Origin: Belliella pelovolcani
GTDB taxonomy: Bacteria; Bacteroidota; Bacteroidia; Cytophagales; Cyclobacteriaceae
Reading direction: 5' to 3'
Length of the DNA stretch: 64,000 bases
Assembly: GCF_900156785.1 (NCBI RefSeq)
Contig: NZ_FTOP01000004.1
Coordinates: 62,001 to 126,000, forward strand
Within the stretch, counting starts at the first letter, position 1. Each line of letters opens with the position of its first letter. The notes beneath the pieces are model-generated. The model searched no databases. It saw only the letters and a list, made by a program, of their open reading frames with translations, and had not been told where the DNA came from. Below are positions 1 through 11,200 of this stretch, piece by piece. Both the position numbers and the translations under genes were made by a program.

Positions 1-607
1 CCCCTTTTCGATTTTGTTTTTGCATGCCATATATCAAAAAGAAATTATAAAAAACCAATCCAAAGAGAGAAGGAATGATGAATACAAACAAAATAGCTAC
101 AAACTCTCCAGCAATTCTTTGAAATTGTATTAGAAAAATGACTACAAAAATATAAATCAGAATAGACCTTAAGATATTATAGGCATAAACTAAATTATTT
201 TCATTTTTGATTAATAGCTGGTTGAGAATATAAATGAGAGCTCCATATCCTGCATAAATTACAAGAGAATTAAAGTAAAAAGGTATAATAAAATCATCTG
301 AAAATCTCGCATTCATTGAAAAAGCTCCAATTCCTATGAATGATCCAAGGAAAATTAAAATGGTATAAATTATAAATTTTGCGGTTCTACCATCTTTTAG
401 ATAATTTGGAAATACTTTGATGTGAAAGAGGTAAAAAGTAGCAAGAAAGATCAAAGGGATGAAAATCTTAGCAAAATAAATTGTCCCTTGTTGATAATTG
501 AGACTGAAAATTGGTGATGACAATACATTGGATAATACGATACTTACAAATAAGAAGGTGACTACCCACCATTCAATTTGTCTAAAAGGTAGAATTTTTT
601 CTTTCAT
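1..607 (-). CDS. Multi-pass membrane protein, N-terminal part (possible sensor kinase), cut by window edge
   Basis: The minus strand is open from an ATG at 607 through the left window edge, about 202 codons. The visible part begins MKEKILPFRQIEWW and is almost entirely hydrophobic. It holds about six membrane segments separated by short loops such as FPNYLKDGR. This layout (short cytoplasmic N-terminus, five to six helices, then a charged exit at the edge) is common in Bacteroidota LytS-like sensor histidine kinases, but no catalytic domain lies inside the window, so the kinase idea is inference. The small upstream frame at 582-770 overlaps its start by 26 bases. Confidence 0.6.
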   Translation of the reverse strand, partial: MKEKILPFRQIEWWVVTFLFVSIVLSNVLSSPIFSLNYQQGTIYFAKIFIPLIFLATFYLFHIKVFPNYLKDGRTAKFIIYTILIFLGSFIGIGAFSMNARFSDDFIIPFYFNSLVIYAGYGALIYILNQLLIKNENNLVYAYNILRSILIYIFVVIFLIQFQRIAGEFVAILFVFIIPSLFGLVFYNFFLIYGMQKQNRKG

Positions 608-770
608 GGCTGTTCAAGTTAAGTGCTGTATTTGAAATTTGAATATGTTCAGGGGAATTACTTCGTGATTGCAGTAGATTTATAGAAGATTCCTTCCCAA
701 TTATGATCATTAGATTATAAATCAATCCTGCTATAATCAGAAGGTAGTAAACTATTTTCTGTTTTTTCAA
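582..770 (-). CDS. Small single-pass membrane protein, hypothetical
   Basis: A 62-residue frame with one strong N-terminal hydrophobic segment (residues 7-26, YYLLIIAGLIYNLMIII) and a polar tail. It is unrecognised. It overlaps the start of the downstream membrane gene by 26 bases on the same strand, so the two could be translationally coupled. A chance frame in AT-rich DNA is a real alternative. No known family motif is visible. Confidence 0.35.
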   Translation of the reverse strand: MKKQKIVYYLLIIAGLIYNLMIIIGKESSINLLQSRSNSPEHIQISNTALNLNSHERKNSTF

Positions 771-1087
771 GTGCTTTTCACTGTTTGCTTAGACAAGGAT
801 ACAGTGGGCTATTTCTTCTAACAAAAAAATGTGACGAAACGCGAAATTGATGGGATGGAAGCTGTATTGCTATCTCAAATTGGGTATCAAAATGTAACAT
901 TATCCATTAATTCTTGATTTGACCAGTGCGGTAAACCTTTTCTCTCTTTGATTTTTCTGAGTATTATCTAACTTAGCCATTGTTAAAAAATCTAATTCAC
1001 CATTTACATTCCCTTGGCAACTAAAATCCGAAAATTAATTGCGCTCATCAATTCAGAGCTTCATATTGGATAATAATTAAGCATAAA
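771..1087. other. Intergenic region between divergent genes
   Basis: About 317 bases without a credible gene. It must contain the promoters of the leftward small gene and of the rightward formylglycine-generating enzyme. I see no clean TAnnTTTG -7 box, repeat or RNA structure in it. Confidence 0.4.
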
Positions 1088-2128
1088 ATGAAATATCATT
1101 ATCTCTCCATCATCATTTCTCTACTAATCATTTTTGCATGTGGTTCCAAACCTGAGCAGAAAAGCGCAAACCAAACTTCAGGCATCGATCAAAAACCTAT
1201 CCAAGGTATGGTGTTGATAGAAGGCGGAGATTTTACCATGGGTACAAATGATCAAAATTCCTATCCAAGTGAAAGACCTGCCGTCTTAAGAAAGGTAGCT
1301 AGTTTTTGGATGGACGAGACGGAAGTGACAAATAAACAATTTGCTGCTTTCGTGGAAGCCACAGGCTATGTGACGGTGGCAGAAAGAAAGCCTGATTGGG
1401 AAGATATGAAACAGACTTTGCCTCCTGGTATTCCCAAGCCAGATGAATCCCTACTTGTGGCTGGTTCATTGGTTTTTGTGGCTCCTGATCAAGCCGTAAG
1501 CTTAGATGATATCAGTCAATGGTGGCAGTGGGTTCCTGGTGCTTACTGGAAGCAGCCTGAAGGACCTGGATCTGATATTCAAGGGAAAGAGAATCACCCC
1601 GTAGTGCATATAGCTTTAGAGGATGCAGAGGCTTATGCAGCATGGGCAGGCAAAAGATTACCGACCGAAGCTGAATGGGAATATGCAGCTAAGGGAGGGA
1701 ATAACAGTCGGTTTCCGTGGGGGAATGAATTGACGCCTGCAGGAAATTTTAAGGCAAATACATTTCAAGGTGAATTCCCACATCAAAATATAAGCTCAGA
1801 TGGCTTTGAAGGAACAGCCCCTGTCCGATCTTTTACCCCAAATAATTATGGCTTATACGATATGATTGGCAATGTTTGGGAATTGACCTCGGATTGGTTT
1901 GATGCAGCAGCTTTTATGCGGGAAAAAGCCATGGTGCCAGCTTTGGATACCTCAGTCTCCAAATGTTACAATCCAGAAAATCCTTATGCCATCGAGAAAG
2001 TCATCAAAGGTGGTTCTTTTCTCTGTGCTGATGATTATTGTATCAATTATCGTCCAAGCGCCAGAAGAGGACAAGATGTATATTCTGGAACTTCCAATGT
2101 AGGTTTTAGATGTGTGAAGGATGTTTGA
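1088..2128 (+). CDS. Formylglycine-generating enzyme (SUMF1 family), lipoprotein-like
   Basis: A 346-residue protein of the SUMF1/FGE family. FGE oxidises the active-site cysteine of sulfatases to C-alpha-formylglycine. The leader ends in FACGS, a lipobox, so the mature enzyme is probably anchored at the periplasmic face. Family signatures: GGDFTMGTNDQ near residue 50, RLPTEAEWEYAAKGG in the middle, the GNVWELTSDW block, and a C-terminal KGGSFLCADDYC stretch ending in GFRC. C313 and C318 correspond to the two catalytic copper-binding cysteines of true FGEs, which most SUMF1-fold relatives lack. It therefore probably matures the four sulfatases nearby. It converges on the first sulfatase across a bidirectional terminator. 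Confidence 0.88.
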   Translation: MKYHYLSIIISLLIIFACGSKPEQKSANQTSGIDQKPIQGMVLIEGGDFTMGTNDQNSYPSERPAVLRKVASFWMDETEVTNKQFAAFVEATGYVTVAERKPDWEDMKQTLPPGIPKPDESLLVAGSLVFVAPDQAVSLDDISQWWQWVPGAYWKQPEGPGSDIQGKENHPVVHIALEDAEAYAAWAGKRLPTEAEWEYAAKGGNNSRFPWGNELTPAGNFKANTFQGEFPHQNISSDGFEGTAPVRSFTPNNYGLYDMIGNVWELTSDWFDAAAFMREKAMVPALDTSVSKCYNPENPYAIEKVIKGGSFLCADDYCINYRPSARRGQDVYSGTSNVGFRCVKDV

Positions 2129-2141
2129 GGTTTTTTAAAAA

Positions 2142-2170
2142 GTACAAAGTACCAAGTACGATGTACCATG
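2142..2170 (+). repeat. Dispersed GTACAAAG intergenic repeat, copy 1
   Basis: A 29-bp unit made of spaced GTAC words, starting GTACAAAGTACC. A second copy lies inverted at 52898-52926 and matches at 25 of 29 positions. Both copies lie in intergenic DNA just after a stop codon or before a start. Function unknown. Confidence 0.6.
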
Positions 2171-2183
2171 AAGATTCACAAAA

Positions 2184-2218
2184 AAAAGCGCCAATAAATG
2201 GAATTGATTGGCGCTTTT
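2184..2218. terminator. Bidirectional intrinsic terminator
   Basis: A perfect 12-bp stem (AAAAGCGCCAAT / ATTGGCGCTTTT) with an 11-base loop between the convergent FGE and sulfatase genes. Its A and T flanks let it work on both strands. Confidence 0.8.
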
Positions 2219-2274
2219 CTTAATTCAGTGGTTTAGTATTGAAGGATTGTTCGGTTGTTAGATGGATTTGAATA

Positions 2275-3744
2275 TCAATTTGTATCCTTCTTCATTGGTA
2301 ACCTTGCATTTGTGCCAGATAGCCAATTCTTTAGCTTGTTTTGGAGGTATTTCGCTTTTTCAGATTCTACTTGGGACAAATCATTTCTTTCACCTATGTC
2401 AGCATCTAAATTATAAAGCTCGATTCTTTCATCCTCGTAAAAATAGATCAGCTTCCAGGCGTCTTCCTGTATCACAGATCCAGGATTTCCTCCTTGGTTT
2501 CCGTAGTGAGGATAATGCCAATACATTTCATTTCTGGAAATCGACTCTTCCTGCTCGGTCAATATAGTAGCGATGCTGATTCCATCTATATTTCCATTTC
2601 CTTTGAAAACTTCATTTAGTCCAGCCAGTTCAATTAGTGTAGGGTAGAAGTCCATACTAATCACAGGTATATTACTTTCTTTTCCTTGAGCAATCTTATC
2701 TTTCCAAGAAATAATCAATGGAACTCTAATTCCACCTTCATAAAGCCAGCCTTTACCAGCCCTTAGGGGTAAATTGGAAGTTGGACTGCCTTCAGCTGTA
2801 GAAAGACCTCCATTATCAGAGAAAAAAATCACAATAGTATTATCCAATAGATTATTATTCTCCAAACTTTCCAATACAATCCCTACTGCATTATCCATTG
2901 CTTCTACCATTCCAGCATAGACTGCATGCGCTTGTGTGGTTCGATTCATATTGGCATACTCAGGCTCAAATTGATCCGTGAGGTTCATCTTGGCACGCTT
3001 TTTTAGGTATTTTAACTCTAATTCCTCTGTAGTCATCAATGGAGTATGTACTGAATAGAAGGATAAAAAGGCGAAAAATGGATCTCCCTTGTTTTCATCT
3101 ATAAATGAAGCTGTTTCCTCGGCAAGTCTCAGAGGGAGGTATTCTCCCTCGGGGCCATTGTCCATTTTCGGGTTATCATATGGTGAAAAATATTTATTCC
3201 CGGTAGAGGGTGCACCTTTGCTATTGCCTCCAATATTAATGTGAAACCCTTGTGCTTCTGGCCAAAATTCTTCCTCTTCACCCAAATGCCATTTTCCTGC
3301 AAAGAAGGTTTTATATCCAGCATCTTGAAAGGCTTCTGCTAGGGTATATTCTTCTAACTCCATGTTGGGGTTGTATTCAGCAGGAACGAGAGGCTTATTT
3401 CGTGTCCAATGCCTTTGGTAGTTCCAAGGTTGTGGTGCACCAAACCAATCGGTATGGTAAGTTTTTGATGGGTATTTTCCTGTCATGATACTTGCCCTAG
3501 TTGGTGAGCAGACTGGAGAAGCTGTATAGGCGTTTTTGAATTTGACTCCATTTTTGGCCAGTCTATCGATATTTGGGGTCTCGTAGAACTCACTCCCAAA
3601 AGCACCTAGATCAGCCCAGCCCAAATCATCCACTAAAATGAATAATACATTAGGCTTTTCTTTTGTTTGAGCGAAACATTGGTGGAAATGAGAATTATAA
3701 AGAAATAGAGTGATTAATGACAGATATAATTTTTTAGCTAGCAT
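2275..3744 (-). CDS. S1-family sulfatase (arylsulfatase-like), secreted
   Basis: A 489-residue type I sulfatase with a signal peptide ending near SHFHQCFAQ. NVLFILVDDLGWADLG (residues 32-47) supplies the paired metal-binding aspartates. C79 in the motif C-S-P-T-R is the cysteine converted to formylglycine. GKWHLG and FFSDNGG supply further active-site residues. It hydrolyses sulfate esters in the periplasm, presumably on the polysaccharide handled by the neighbouring locus. It is divergent from the hybrid regulator, and the 265-bp gap between them must hold both promoters. The exact S1 subfamily cannot be read by eye. Confidence 0.88.
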   Translation of the reverse strand: MLAKKLYLSLITLFLYNSHFHQCFAQTKEKPNVLFILVDDLGWADLGAFGSEFYETPNIDRLAKNGVKFKNAYTASPVCSPTRASIMTGKYPSKTYHTDWFGAPQPWNYQRHWTRNKPLVPAEYNPNMELEEYTLAEAFQDAGYKTFFAGKWHLGEEEEFWPEAQGFHINIGGNSKGAPSTGNKYFSPYDNPKMDNGPEGEYLPLRLAEETASFIDENKGDPFFAFLSFYSVHTPLMTTEELELKYLKKRAKMNLTDQFEPEYANMNRTTQAHAVYAGMVEAMDNAVGIVLESLENNNLLDNTIVIFFSDNGGLSTAEGSPTSNLPLRAGKGWLYEGGIRVPLIISWKDKIAQGKESNIPVISMDFYPTLIELAGLNEVFKGNGNIDGISIATILTEQEESISRNEMYWHYPHYGNQGGNPGSVIQEDAWKLIYFYEDERIELYNLDADIGERNDLSQVESEKAKYLQNKLKNWLSGTNARLPMKKDTN

Positions 3745-4009
3745 GATACATAGGATTATTCTTAATCAAGTTTAATCTGAAAAAAGGTAGATTCCAACCA
3801 ATGTTCCTTCGATACTTTCCTATTGCCTGAATAAGCCCTGCGCTTGACCGATTACACCATATGGATCATTTAGAGAAGCATTAAATTGCTCAGTGTAAAG
3901 TTTGAATTGGCTATACTCTTAATTTATGTTGAATTAAGGATAGCCCAAGGAAATAGACTAGTTGTTGAAAAAAACTATTATATTTTCATACAATTGACCC
4001 AAAGTACCA
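3745..4009. promoter_or_regulatory. Divergent intergenic region (sulfatase / hybrid regulator)
   Basis: A 265-base gap between divergent start codons; it must carry both promoters. I see no perfect TAnnTTTG box and no obvious regulator-binding repeat. Confidence 0.4.
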
Positions 4010-7000
4010 ATGATTAAGAAGTTTATCCAATTGATGTTACTCGTTTTGCTGGGGGGCATTTCTGCTTTCGGACAAACTAGAAGTGAAGAATTTTCTATTG
4101 ACTTTATTGATGTAAGAAAAGGACTGTTAAGCAATTTTGTTACCAAGACAGTAAGTGATGATGATAATATCAAATATTTTGCAACTGAAGGGGGAGTTTC
4201 TAAATATGATGGGTACAACTTTACCAGCATTCGTCCAGGTAATGATTTTCCTGAATTAGAAAACGAAAATATAGAAACCCTTTTCAAAGACTCAGAGAAT
4301 AATATTTGGATTGGAACCAAAGAAGGTGGGGTTGCTGTGCTAGATGCAAATACAAATAAACTCAGAAGTCTCAATCACATTTTTTCAAGTATCCCTAACA
4401 AAAGATTACGCGTCATCACAATCAATCAAGCCAAAGATGGTATGATGTGGATAGGAACTTGGGGAAATGGCGTCTTCGTTTTTGATCCAATTGAAGAGAA
4501 ATTGATTACTCACTACCCAGCTACCTTGCCAATCTATTCAATCATTAGAGATCAGTATGATAATATGTGGTATGTGGGTAACTCTAGACTTCATAAATAT
4601 GATCCATCAGAAGGCCGGCTTTTGACCTTCAATACAAAAAACTTGATGTATAACCTGATTGAGGACAAAGAGCGGGATAAAATCTGGATGGTAGGTACTC
4701 GCAGTGATCAAGTATTTTTAGAAAGTTTTGATTATGAAACCCAGGAAATCGAACAGCATCCAGTCAACTTCAATGCCCGCTATGTAAAAGCAATGGCTTT
4801 GGATCATCAGAATAGACTTTGGCTTGGGAGCTGGGGTGATGGCTTGTATATCAGTAATTCTGAAGTAAATCATTTTGAAAGAATCAACACTAATCCTCAA
4901 GGAGGTAATTTTGATAATATCAATTATTCTATTATTCTAGATATTGATATTGATAATAACGGTATTGCTTGGATGGGGACTTCGCATGGAGGTGTCTTGA
5001 TTTTATATCCAAACAAAGGATTTAAGTTACTCAAAGCTAATGCTAACTACGATAGAATTGATCAAAATATAGTCTCTATGTTCAAGGATCGGTTAGGGAA
5101 ACTGTACAAAGGCTCTCTCACTGATGGTCTATATGTTCAAGACAAGTCAGGCGATTTTAAAAAGATTTCAAATATCATATCAGCAAAGATCAATACATTT
5201 TATGAACATGGAAACACATTATTTATTGGTACTGCATTTGGACTTTATATCATCAAAAACAATGATTTTTCTTCTGCAAAAAGATATATTCCAATTGAAA
5301 AAGTGACATCAATCCTTTTGGATTCTAAGAACAGACTTTGGCTTGGAACTCAAGAGAGGGGTTTGAAAATGACAGATTATCAGGCAGATCCTGAGCTTAG
5401 AAATCTGAAAATATATTCAGAAACAGAAAATCAACGAACTTTAGATAACAATAGAATTAGCCATGTAAAGGAGGATGACAAAGGAAACATTTGGCTAGCT
5501 ACCTATGCTGGGCTCAATCTATATGATGAAGAAAATGATAAATTCTACAATCAACAATCACTGATCAGTCAAAGAGCAACAAGTATCATAATCAATGATA
5601 TACATATAAGTGATGACAAGATTTATCTTGGAACTCCAACTGGTTTGAGTATTCTTAGCTATAAAGACTATAACTTGAAGTTAGAGGCTTTTTTTGATAA
5701 GGACAAAGGACTGATCAATGACTTTATCTGTGCCATTGAAGAAGACAGATATGGAAATCTTTGGCTTAGTACGACCACTACAATTACCAAATATCAAAAA
5801 GACCTAAAGAACTTCATTAACTACGACAGAGAAGATGGAGTGATGATTAATTCTTTTCATATTTCCTCTTCACTTCAAGATTCAGATGGGATGATGTATT
5901 TTGGAGGATCTAATGGTATCATCACTTTCGACCCATATGAAATACCAGATGAATTTAATATACCAGAGATAGTTTTCACTAAACTAATTGTTAATAACAA
6001 GCACTTAGAAGTAGGAGAGGAGGTAGATGGACATGTAGTTCTTTCAAAAGTAATTCAAAAAACAGATCGCATCAATCTAGGATATGCTCAAAACCACCTT
6101 TCTTTGAGTTTTACAGCTAATGATTTTTTTGGTCCAGATAACATCACCTACGCGTACAAATTGACTGGTTTGCAAAATGATTGGATCAATTTGGGTGTGA
6201 AAAATGAAATCAACTTCACAGGTTTAAGATCAGGTAAATATGAGTTATTAGTCAAGGCAAGTAGAAACAATCAGGACTGGTCTGAAGCAAAAAAATTAGA
6301 AATAATTATTGACACTCCGCCTTGGTATTCTTGGTGGGCCTTTTTGATCTATGCTTTTCTTGTCGTGAGTATTTTGATTTTGGTGAGACATTATTCGAGT
6401 CGACAAGCTATACTTAAAGCTGAATTACGCATTATTCAAATAGAGAAGGAAAAAGAGCATGAACTTAATGAAGCTAAAATTACCTTCTTCACCAATATTT
6501 CTCATGAATTCAGAACACCACTTACGCTCATTTTAAGCCCGGTAATTGAATTAATAGAGTCTTACAAACTTGATGAAGCTGTAAAAGAGAAATTGAAATT
6601 AGTTGAGAATAACTCTAAGAGAATGCTCAATTTGATCAATCAATTGCTGGATTTTAGAAAATCAGAACATGGACTTTTAAAACTTAAAATCACAAATTCA
6701 GATTTCATAGAATTCTCAAAAGAGGTTTTTTTGAATTTCAAAAGTATTGCAGCCAAAAAGAAAATCAGTTACCATTTTGATAGCAACGTCGATAGTTTTA
6801 AAATGAATTTTGACCGAGATCAGATGGAGATAGTTATCAATAACTTCTTATCTAATGCCTTTAAATATACCAAAGACAAGGGTATAGTGAGATTGGAAAT
6901 TGAAGTTTTTGATAATCAGATTCAATTGATGGTCAAGGATACAGGAATAGGATTGTCAGAAGAAAACAAAGAGAAAATTTTCAATAGGTTTTTTCAAGTC

Positions 7001-8038
7001 CATCAAACAGATTTAGAAAAAATAGCAGGCAGTGGTATTGGACTTGCATTCTCTAAAAATATCGTTGACCTACATGGAGGACAAATTAAAGTAGATAGCT
7101 TACTCAATTCGGGAACTACTTTTACAATTTGCTTACCTCTAAATAAATTGGATGGAGCTTTTGTGGATATGAATCTGATAGAAAAAAGCATACAATCTTT
7201 CGGTCTCCATGAAAACCTTTCATCTGAAGTATTTGAAGAAGAAACAATAGAGGAAGATGGGAAATTGTTCACTGTTTTGGTTGCTGATGACAATGAAGAT
7301 ATAAGGGCATACCTTAAAGAACTTCTTAAAGAGGACTATCATATCTTGGAATCAGAAGATGGAGCACAAGCCTTAAAGCTCATTCATCAAGAGATACCAG
7401 ATTTGGTGATTTCAGATGTAATGATGCCTAATATGGATGGGATTACGCTTTGTCAAGAATTAAAAAGTCAAATCAGTACTTCTCATATTCCTATAATTCT
7501 ATTGACAGCAAGAACCTCTTTGGATTATGAATTGGAAGGATTACAGACAGGTGCCGAGGATTACATTACCAAACCCTTTAATCCAGGAATTGTCAAAACA
7601 AAAATTGCAAACATCCTTGAAAATAGAAAAAAGCTAAGAGAGTATTTTTTCAACAAGGTAAGATTTGAACCAGACACACAAGAAGTCCATGAATCCAATA
7701 TCGATGCTGATTTTATAGAAAAAGCAATTCGATTGGTCAATGATAATCTTCAAAATGATGCATTTGGAATAGAGATGATGGTCAATGAGCTTTTTATGAG
7801 TCAAAGTACCTTGTTTAGAAAAATCAAGTCATTGACAGGAATGTCCTTGACAGGTTTCATTCGCTCAATCAAACTCAAAGCAGCAGCACAATTGATTTTA
7901 CAAACTGATATGAAATTGAGCCAAGTAGCGCATGAATCTGGCTTTAATGACTATAAGTATTTCAAAAAATCATTTGAATCTCAGTTTGGGTGCTTGCCAT
8001 CTGAATACAAAAACAAAATATTACAAAGCATAAAATAA
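4010..8038 (+). CDS. Hybrid two-component system regulator (HTCS) of the polysaccharide locus
   Basis: A 1342-residue one-polypeptide sensor/regulator. Order: signal peptide; two seven-bladed beta-propeller halves with Reg_prop repeats such as IWIGTKEGGV (about 25-660); Y_Y_Y domain (about 690-770); membrane helix (about 773-795); HisKA with H832 in ISHEFRTPL; HATPase with GSGIGLAFSK near 1007; receiver domain from VLVADDNEDI (about 1089) with phospho-acceptor D1136; AraC helix-turn-helix (about 1240-1340). HTCS proteins sense an oligosaccharide in the periplasm and activate the adjacent susCD-type operon. The gene ends at a strong terminator just before susC, consistent with autonomous transcription. 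Every phosphorelay residue I can identify is present. Confidence 0.95.
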   Translation: MIKKFIQLMLLVLLGGISAFGQTRSEEFSIDFIDVRKGLLSNFVTKTVSDDDNIKYFATEGGVSKYDGYNFTSIRPGNDFPELENENIETLFKDSENNIWIGTKEGGVAVLDANTNKLRSLNHIFSSIPNKRLRVITINQAKDGMMWIGTWGNGVFVFDPIEEKLITHYPATLPIYSIIRDQYDNMWYVGNSRLHKYDPSEGRLLTFNTKNLMYNLIEDKERDKIWMVGTRSDQVFLESFDYETQEIEQHPVNFNARYVKAMALDHQNRLWLGSWGDGLYISNSEVNHFERINTNPQGGNFDNINYSIILDIDIDNNGIAWMGTSHGGVLILYPNKGFKLLKANANYDRIDQNIVSMFKDRLGKLYKGSLTDGLYVQDKSGDFKKISNIISAKINTFYEHGNTLFIGTAFGLYIIKNNDFSSAKRYIPIEKVTSILLDSKNRLWLGTQERGLKMTDYQADPELRNLKIYSETENQRTLDNNRISHVKEDDKGNIWLATYAGLNLYDEENDKFYNQQSLISQRATSIIINDIHISDDKIYLGTPTGLSILSYKDYNLKLEAFFDKDKGLINDFICAIEEDRYGNLWLSTTTTITKYQKDLKNFINYDREDGVMINSFHISSSLQDSDGMMYFGGSNGIITFDPYEIPDEFNIPEIVFTKLIVNNKHLEVGEEVDGHVVLSKVIQKTDRINLGYAQNHLSLSFTANDFFGPDNITYAYKLTGLQNDWINLGVKNEINFTGLRSGKYELLVKASRNNQDWSEAKKLEIIIDTPPWYSWWAFLIYAFLVVSILILVRHYSSRQAILKAELRIIQIEKEKEHELNEAKITFFTNISHEFRTPLTLILSPVIELIESYKLDEAVKEKLKLVENNSKRMLNLINQLLDFRKSEHGLLKLKITNSDFIEFSKEVFLNFKSIAAKKKISYHFDSNVDSFKMNFDRDQMEIVINNFLSNAFKYTKDKGIVRLEIEVFDNQIQLMVKDTGIGLSEENKEKIFNRFFQVHQTDLEKIAGSGIGLAFSKNIVDLHGGQIKVDSLLNSGTTFTICLPLNKLDGAFVDMNLIEKSIQSFGLHENLSSEVFEEETIEEDGKLFTVLVADDNEDIRAYLKELLKEDYHILESEDGAQALKLIHQEIPDLVISDVMMPNMDGITLCQELKSQISTSHIPIILLTARTSLDYELEGLQTGAEDYITKPFNPGIVKTKIANILENRKKLREYFFNKVRFEPDTQEVHESNIDADFIEKAIRLVNDNLQNDAFGIEMMVNELFMSQSTLFRKIKSLTGMSLTGFIRSIKLKAAAQLILQTDMKLSQVAHESGFNDYKYFKKSFESQFGCLPSEYKNKILQSIK

Positions 8039-8059
8039 ATTATAGGGTTAGAAAGATTG

Positions 8060-8086
8060 AAAAAACACCTCTTTGAGGTGTTTTTT
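8060..8086 (+). terminator. Intrinsic terminator after the HTCS gene
   Basis: Stem AAAAACACCTC / GAGGTGTTTTT with a 3-base loop followed by a T run, 22 bases after the HTCS stop. Confidence 0.85.
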
Positions 8087-8210
8087 TATATTGATTGATT
8101 TGCCCCTTGATATGATTGATTGATACCCTTCTATATAAATTATTAAAATCAACTTTGGAAGAGAAATAATTAATTTCTCAGAAACAACAATAAACCAAAA
8201 CACACTATTT

Positions 8211-11200
8211 ATGGATTCATTATTTACTAAGAATCGACTTGATAGGTACCTTTCGTCTTGCTGGAGTAAAAGCATTAGCTTACTTACCTTAGTACTTTTC
8301 ATTACGATCTATCAGGCCGAAGCATTTCAACAAAATAGGCAAGTCACAGGTCAGGTGATTTCACAGTCAGACAAAGATGGGATGCCAGGGGTTGCCGTAA
8401 CATTAAAAGGTACAACCCGTGGTGCAGTTACAGATATAGATGGTAGGTTTTCTATCGACGTGCCATCCTCGGAATCAATCTTGGTTTTCAGCTTCATTGG
8501 CTACGCCACACAAGAAAGAGCAGTAGGGAATCAAACATCTATCAATATTACACTTTCTGAATCAGAAGAATTGATGCAAGAATTTGTGGTGGTAGGGTAT
8601 GGAGAGCAAAAGAAGCTTAATCTTACTGGCTCTGTTGAGACTGTCAGATTTGATGATGCAGTCAATCAACCTGTGACAAATTCAGGTCAATTGATGTATG
8701 GTAGATTTGCTGGTGTACAACTTACGCAAGCAAGCGGTCTTCCAGGAAGTGATCAATCTGGCATCATCATTAGAGGTCAAGGATCTTTTGGAGGGACAAC
8801 TCCCCTCGTAGTAATAGATAATATCCAATACGAAGGGTTAAGAGAGTTTAATAATCTTGCCCCTTCTGATATTGAAAGTATATCTGTTTTGAAAGACGCA
8901 TCAGCAGCTGCCATTTATGGAGCTAGAGGCGCCAATGGTGTCATTGTAGTTACCACTAAGAAAGGTCAAAAAGGCAAGTTTTCAGTTGATTATAACAATT
9001 TTATTGGCTTTCAAAGAGTAACTGTGGTGCCTGAATACCTTGATGGTGTACAATATGCTCAATTAAGAAATGAAAGGGATATCAATTTAAATGGTCCTAA
9101 TGCACAAATCAGGTATTCTGATGAAGCCATTGACGCGATAAGAAATGGAACAATGCCAAATATGTATGCGAATACAAATTGGGCACAAGTAGCCTTGAGA
9201 GATGCACCTATTCAAAATCATTATTTGGGATTTACTGGAGGCTCTGACAAAACAACATACAGAGTTTCTGTTGGTTATTTGAATCAGGAAGCAGTAGTAC
9301 AGGGTAAGTTTCAAAATGAAAGATTTACTTTGGGCATCAATCTAACTGCTTCTCCTAATGAATGGTTGACTGTAACTAATGTAACAAATGCTTATTGGGC
9401 AAAGTTTAGAGGCCCTACAGGTGGCCCTGGTGCGATTACAGGAGAGACTGGTATCATCAACCAATTTCAAAGATCCGCTCCGACCATACCAGTTCGCTAC
9501 CCTAATGGTGAGTTAGGTTTTGCTGATGGGGCATATTTAAATCAAAATAGCTCCTATCCAATCAATCACGTTCTAGAAACTGGATTTAGGGGCGATCATG
9601 AAAATGACAATATCAATTTCAGTGAAAGATTGGGGCTTCAAGCAAAAATTATAGACGGATTAGTTTTTGAAACAAGTGGGAGCTTAATTGTAAATTTTGC
9701 GAATATCTCAGACTTCGCGCCAACCAGAGTTATCAGAGATTGGGACGGCAATATTATTAATCAGAATCTATTGAATAGACTTTCTAATGACTTGAATTTC
9801 AGTTACAGGTTAATGAATGAAAATATCCTAAGGTACAATACTTCTTTTAATGATTCACACAACTTCAACTTCATGTTAGGTCACTCTGTGATTTACGACA
9901 AAGTGGATGGTTTTGGTGGCACGCTTCAGGGATTTCCAACTGACAATATTCAAGAATTCAATGGTGGTGGAGTTATTAACCCTTCTGTAAGTGGTGGTGC
10001 CTCAGAAGAAGCTTGGCAGTCATTTTTTGGTAGAGTCAATTATAATTATGAAGAAAAATACCTTTTTGAATTCAATTTAAGAAGAGATGGTTCCTCTAAG
10101 TTTGGTTCTGAAAATAGATACGGAACTTTTCCATCTGTATCTGCAGGCTGGAATATTGGTAGAGAGAGCTTTTTGGCAGGTTCACAGGTATTTTCAGATC
10201 TAAAAGTCAGAGGTAGCTGGGGTATCAGTGGCAACGATAGAATTGGAAATTATATTTTCGAGCAGACCTACAATACTGGATTAGATTACCATATTGGACA
10301 AAACACCATAGTTCCGGCTGTCGCTTTGACTGCCTTAGCAAATCCAGGTATCAGATGGGAAAGAATTGAGCAATATAACTTCGGTTTGGATATGGCACTT
10401 TTCCAAAACAAATTGAATATAACCGCTGATTATTTTAGAAGAATCAGCTCCGACATTCTTTATACAAACTTCCCTATTCCTAATTCCATTGGGGTTACAA
10501 ATTTAGCTGCGCAAAATGCTGCTGGGATGGAGAATAAAGGGATAGAGCTAGCTGTAAATTACAGAAAGACCTTAGGTCCTGTAAGAATGGAAATCGGTGG
10601 GAATGTCACTAGAATGGCTGATAATAGAGTGACCAATCTTGGAGAAGGTGGGGAAGAAACGATAACTGGCAATAATATCATTAGAATTGGTGTTCCATTC
10701 CAGTCTTATTTTGGTTATCAAGCTATTGGTATTTTCCAATCTCAAGAAGAAGTGGATAGTGCACCTGTTCAATTTGGAAGCAATCTGACAAGGCCTGGAG
10801 ATATAAGATATGCAGATACCAATGGAGATGGTGTAATTGACGCCAATGATAGGGTAGTGATAGGGAATCCTTTCCCAAGATGGATCTATGGAGCTAATCT
10901 TAATTTGACCTTCAAGGACTTTGATATGACTGCAATCTTCCAAGGTTTGGGAAGAGTAGACAGAATTATGCAGGGGAATGGACAACTTCCAATGGTGGAT
11001 GATAGAAATAACGCGCTTTCTTATTGGCAAAATAGATGGACACCTGAAAATCCATCCGAAGACCTTCCAAGGTTAGGAGGAGTGAATAACCAATTGATTT
11101 CTACTTTCTATATCGAAGACATGTCATTCTTCAGGTTAAAGAATATTGAAATTGGTTATAACCTACCCAAAGCAGTAGCACAAAAGCTTTTGATGCAAAG

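Noticed and set aside
3958..4374. 138-codon minus-strand frame over the HTCS start
   Set aside because: Overlaps the HTCS signal peptide and propeller; low-complexity composition and no motif.
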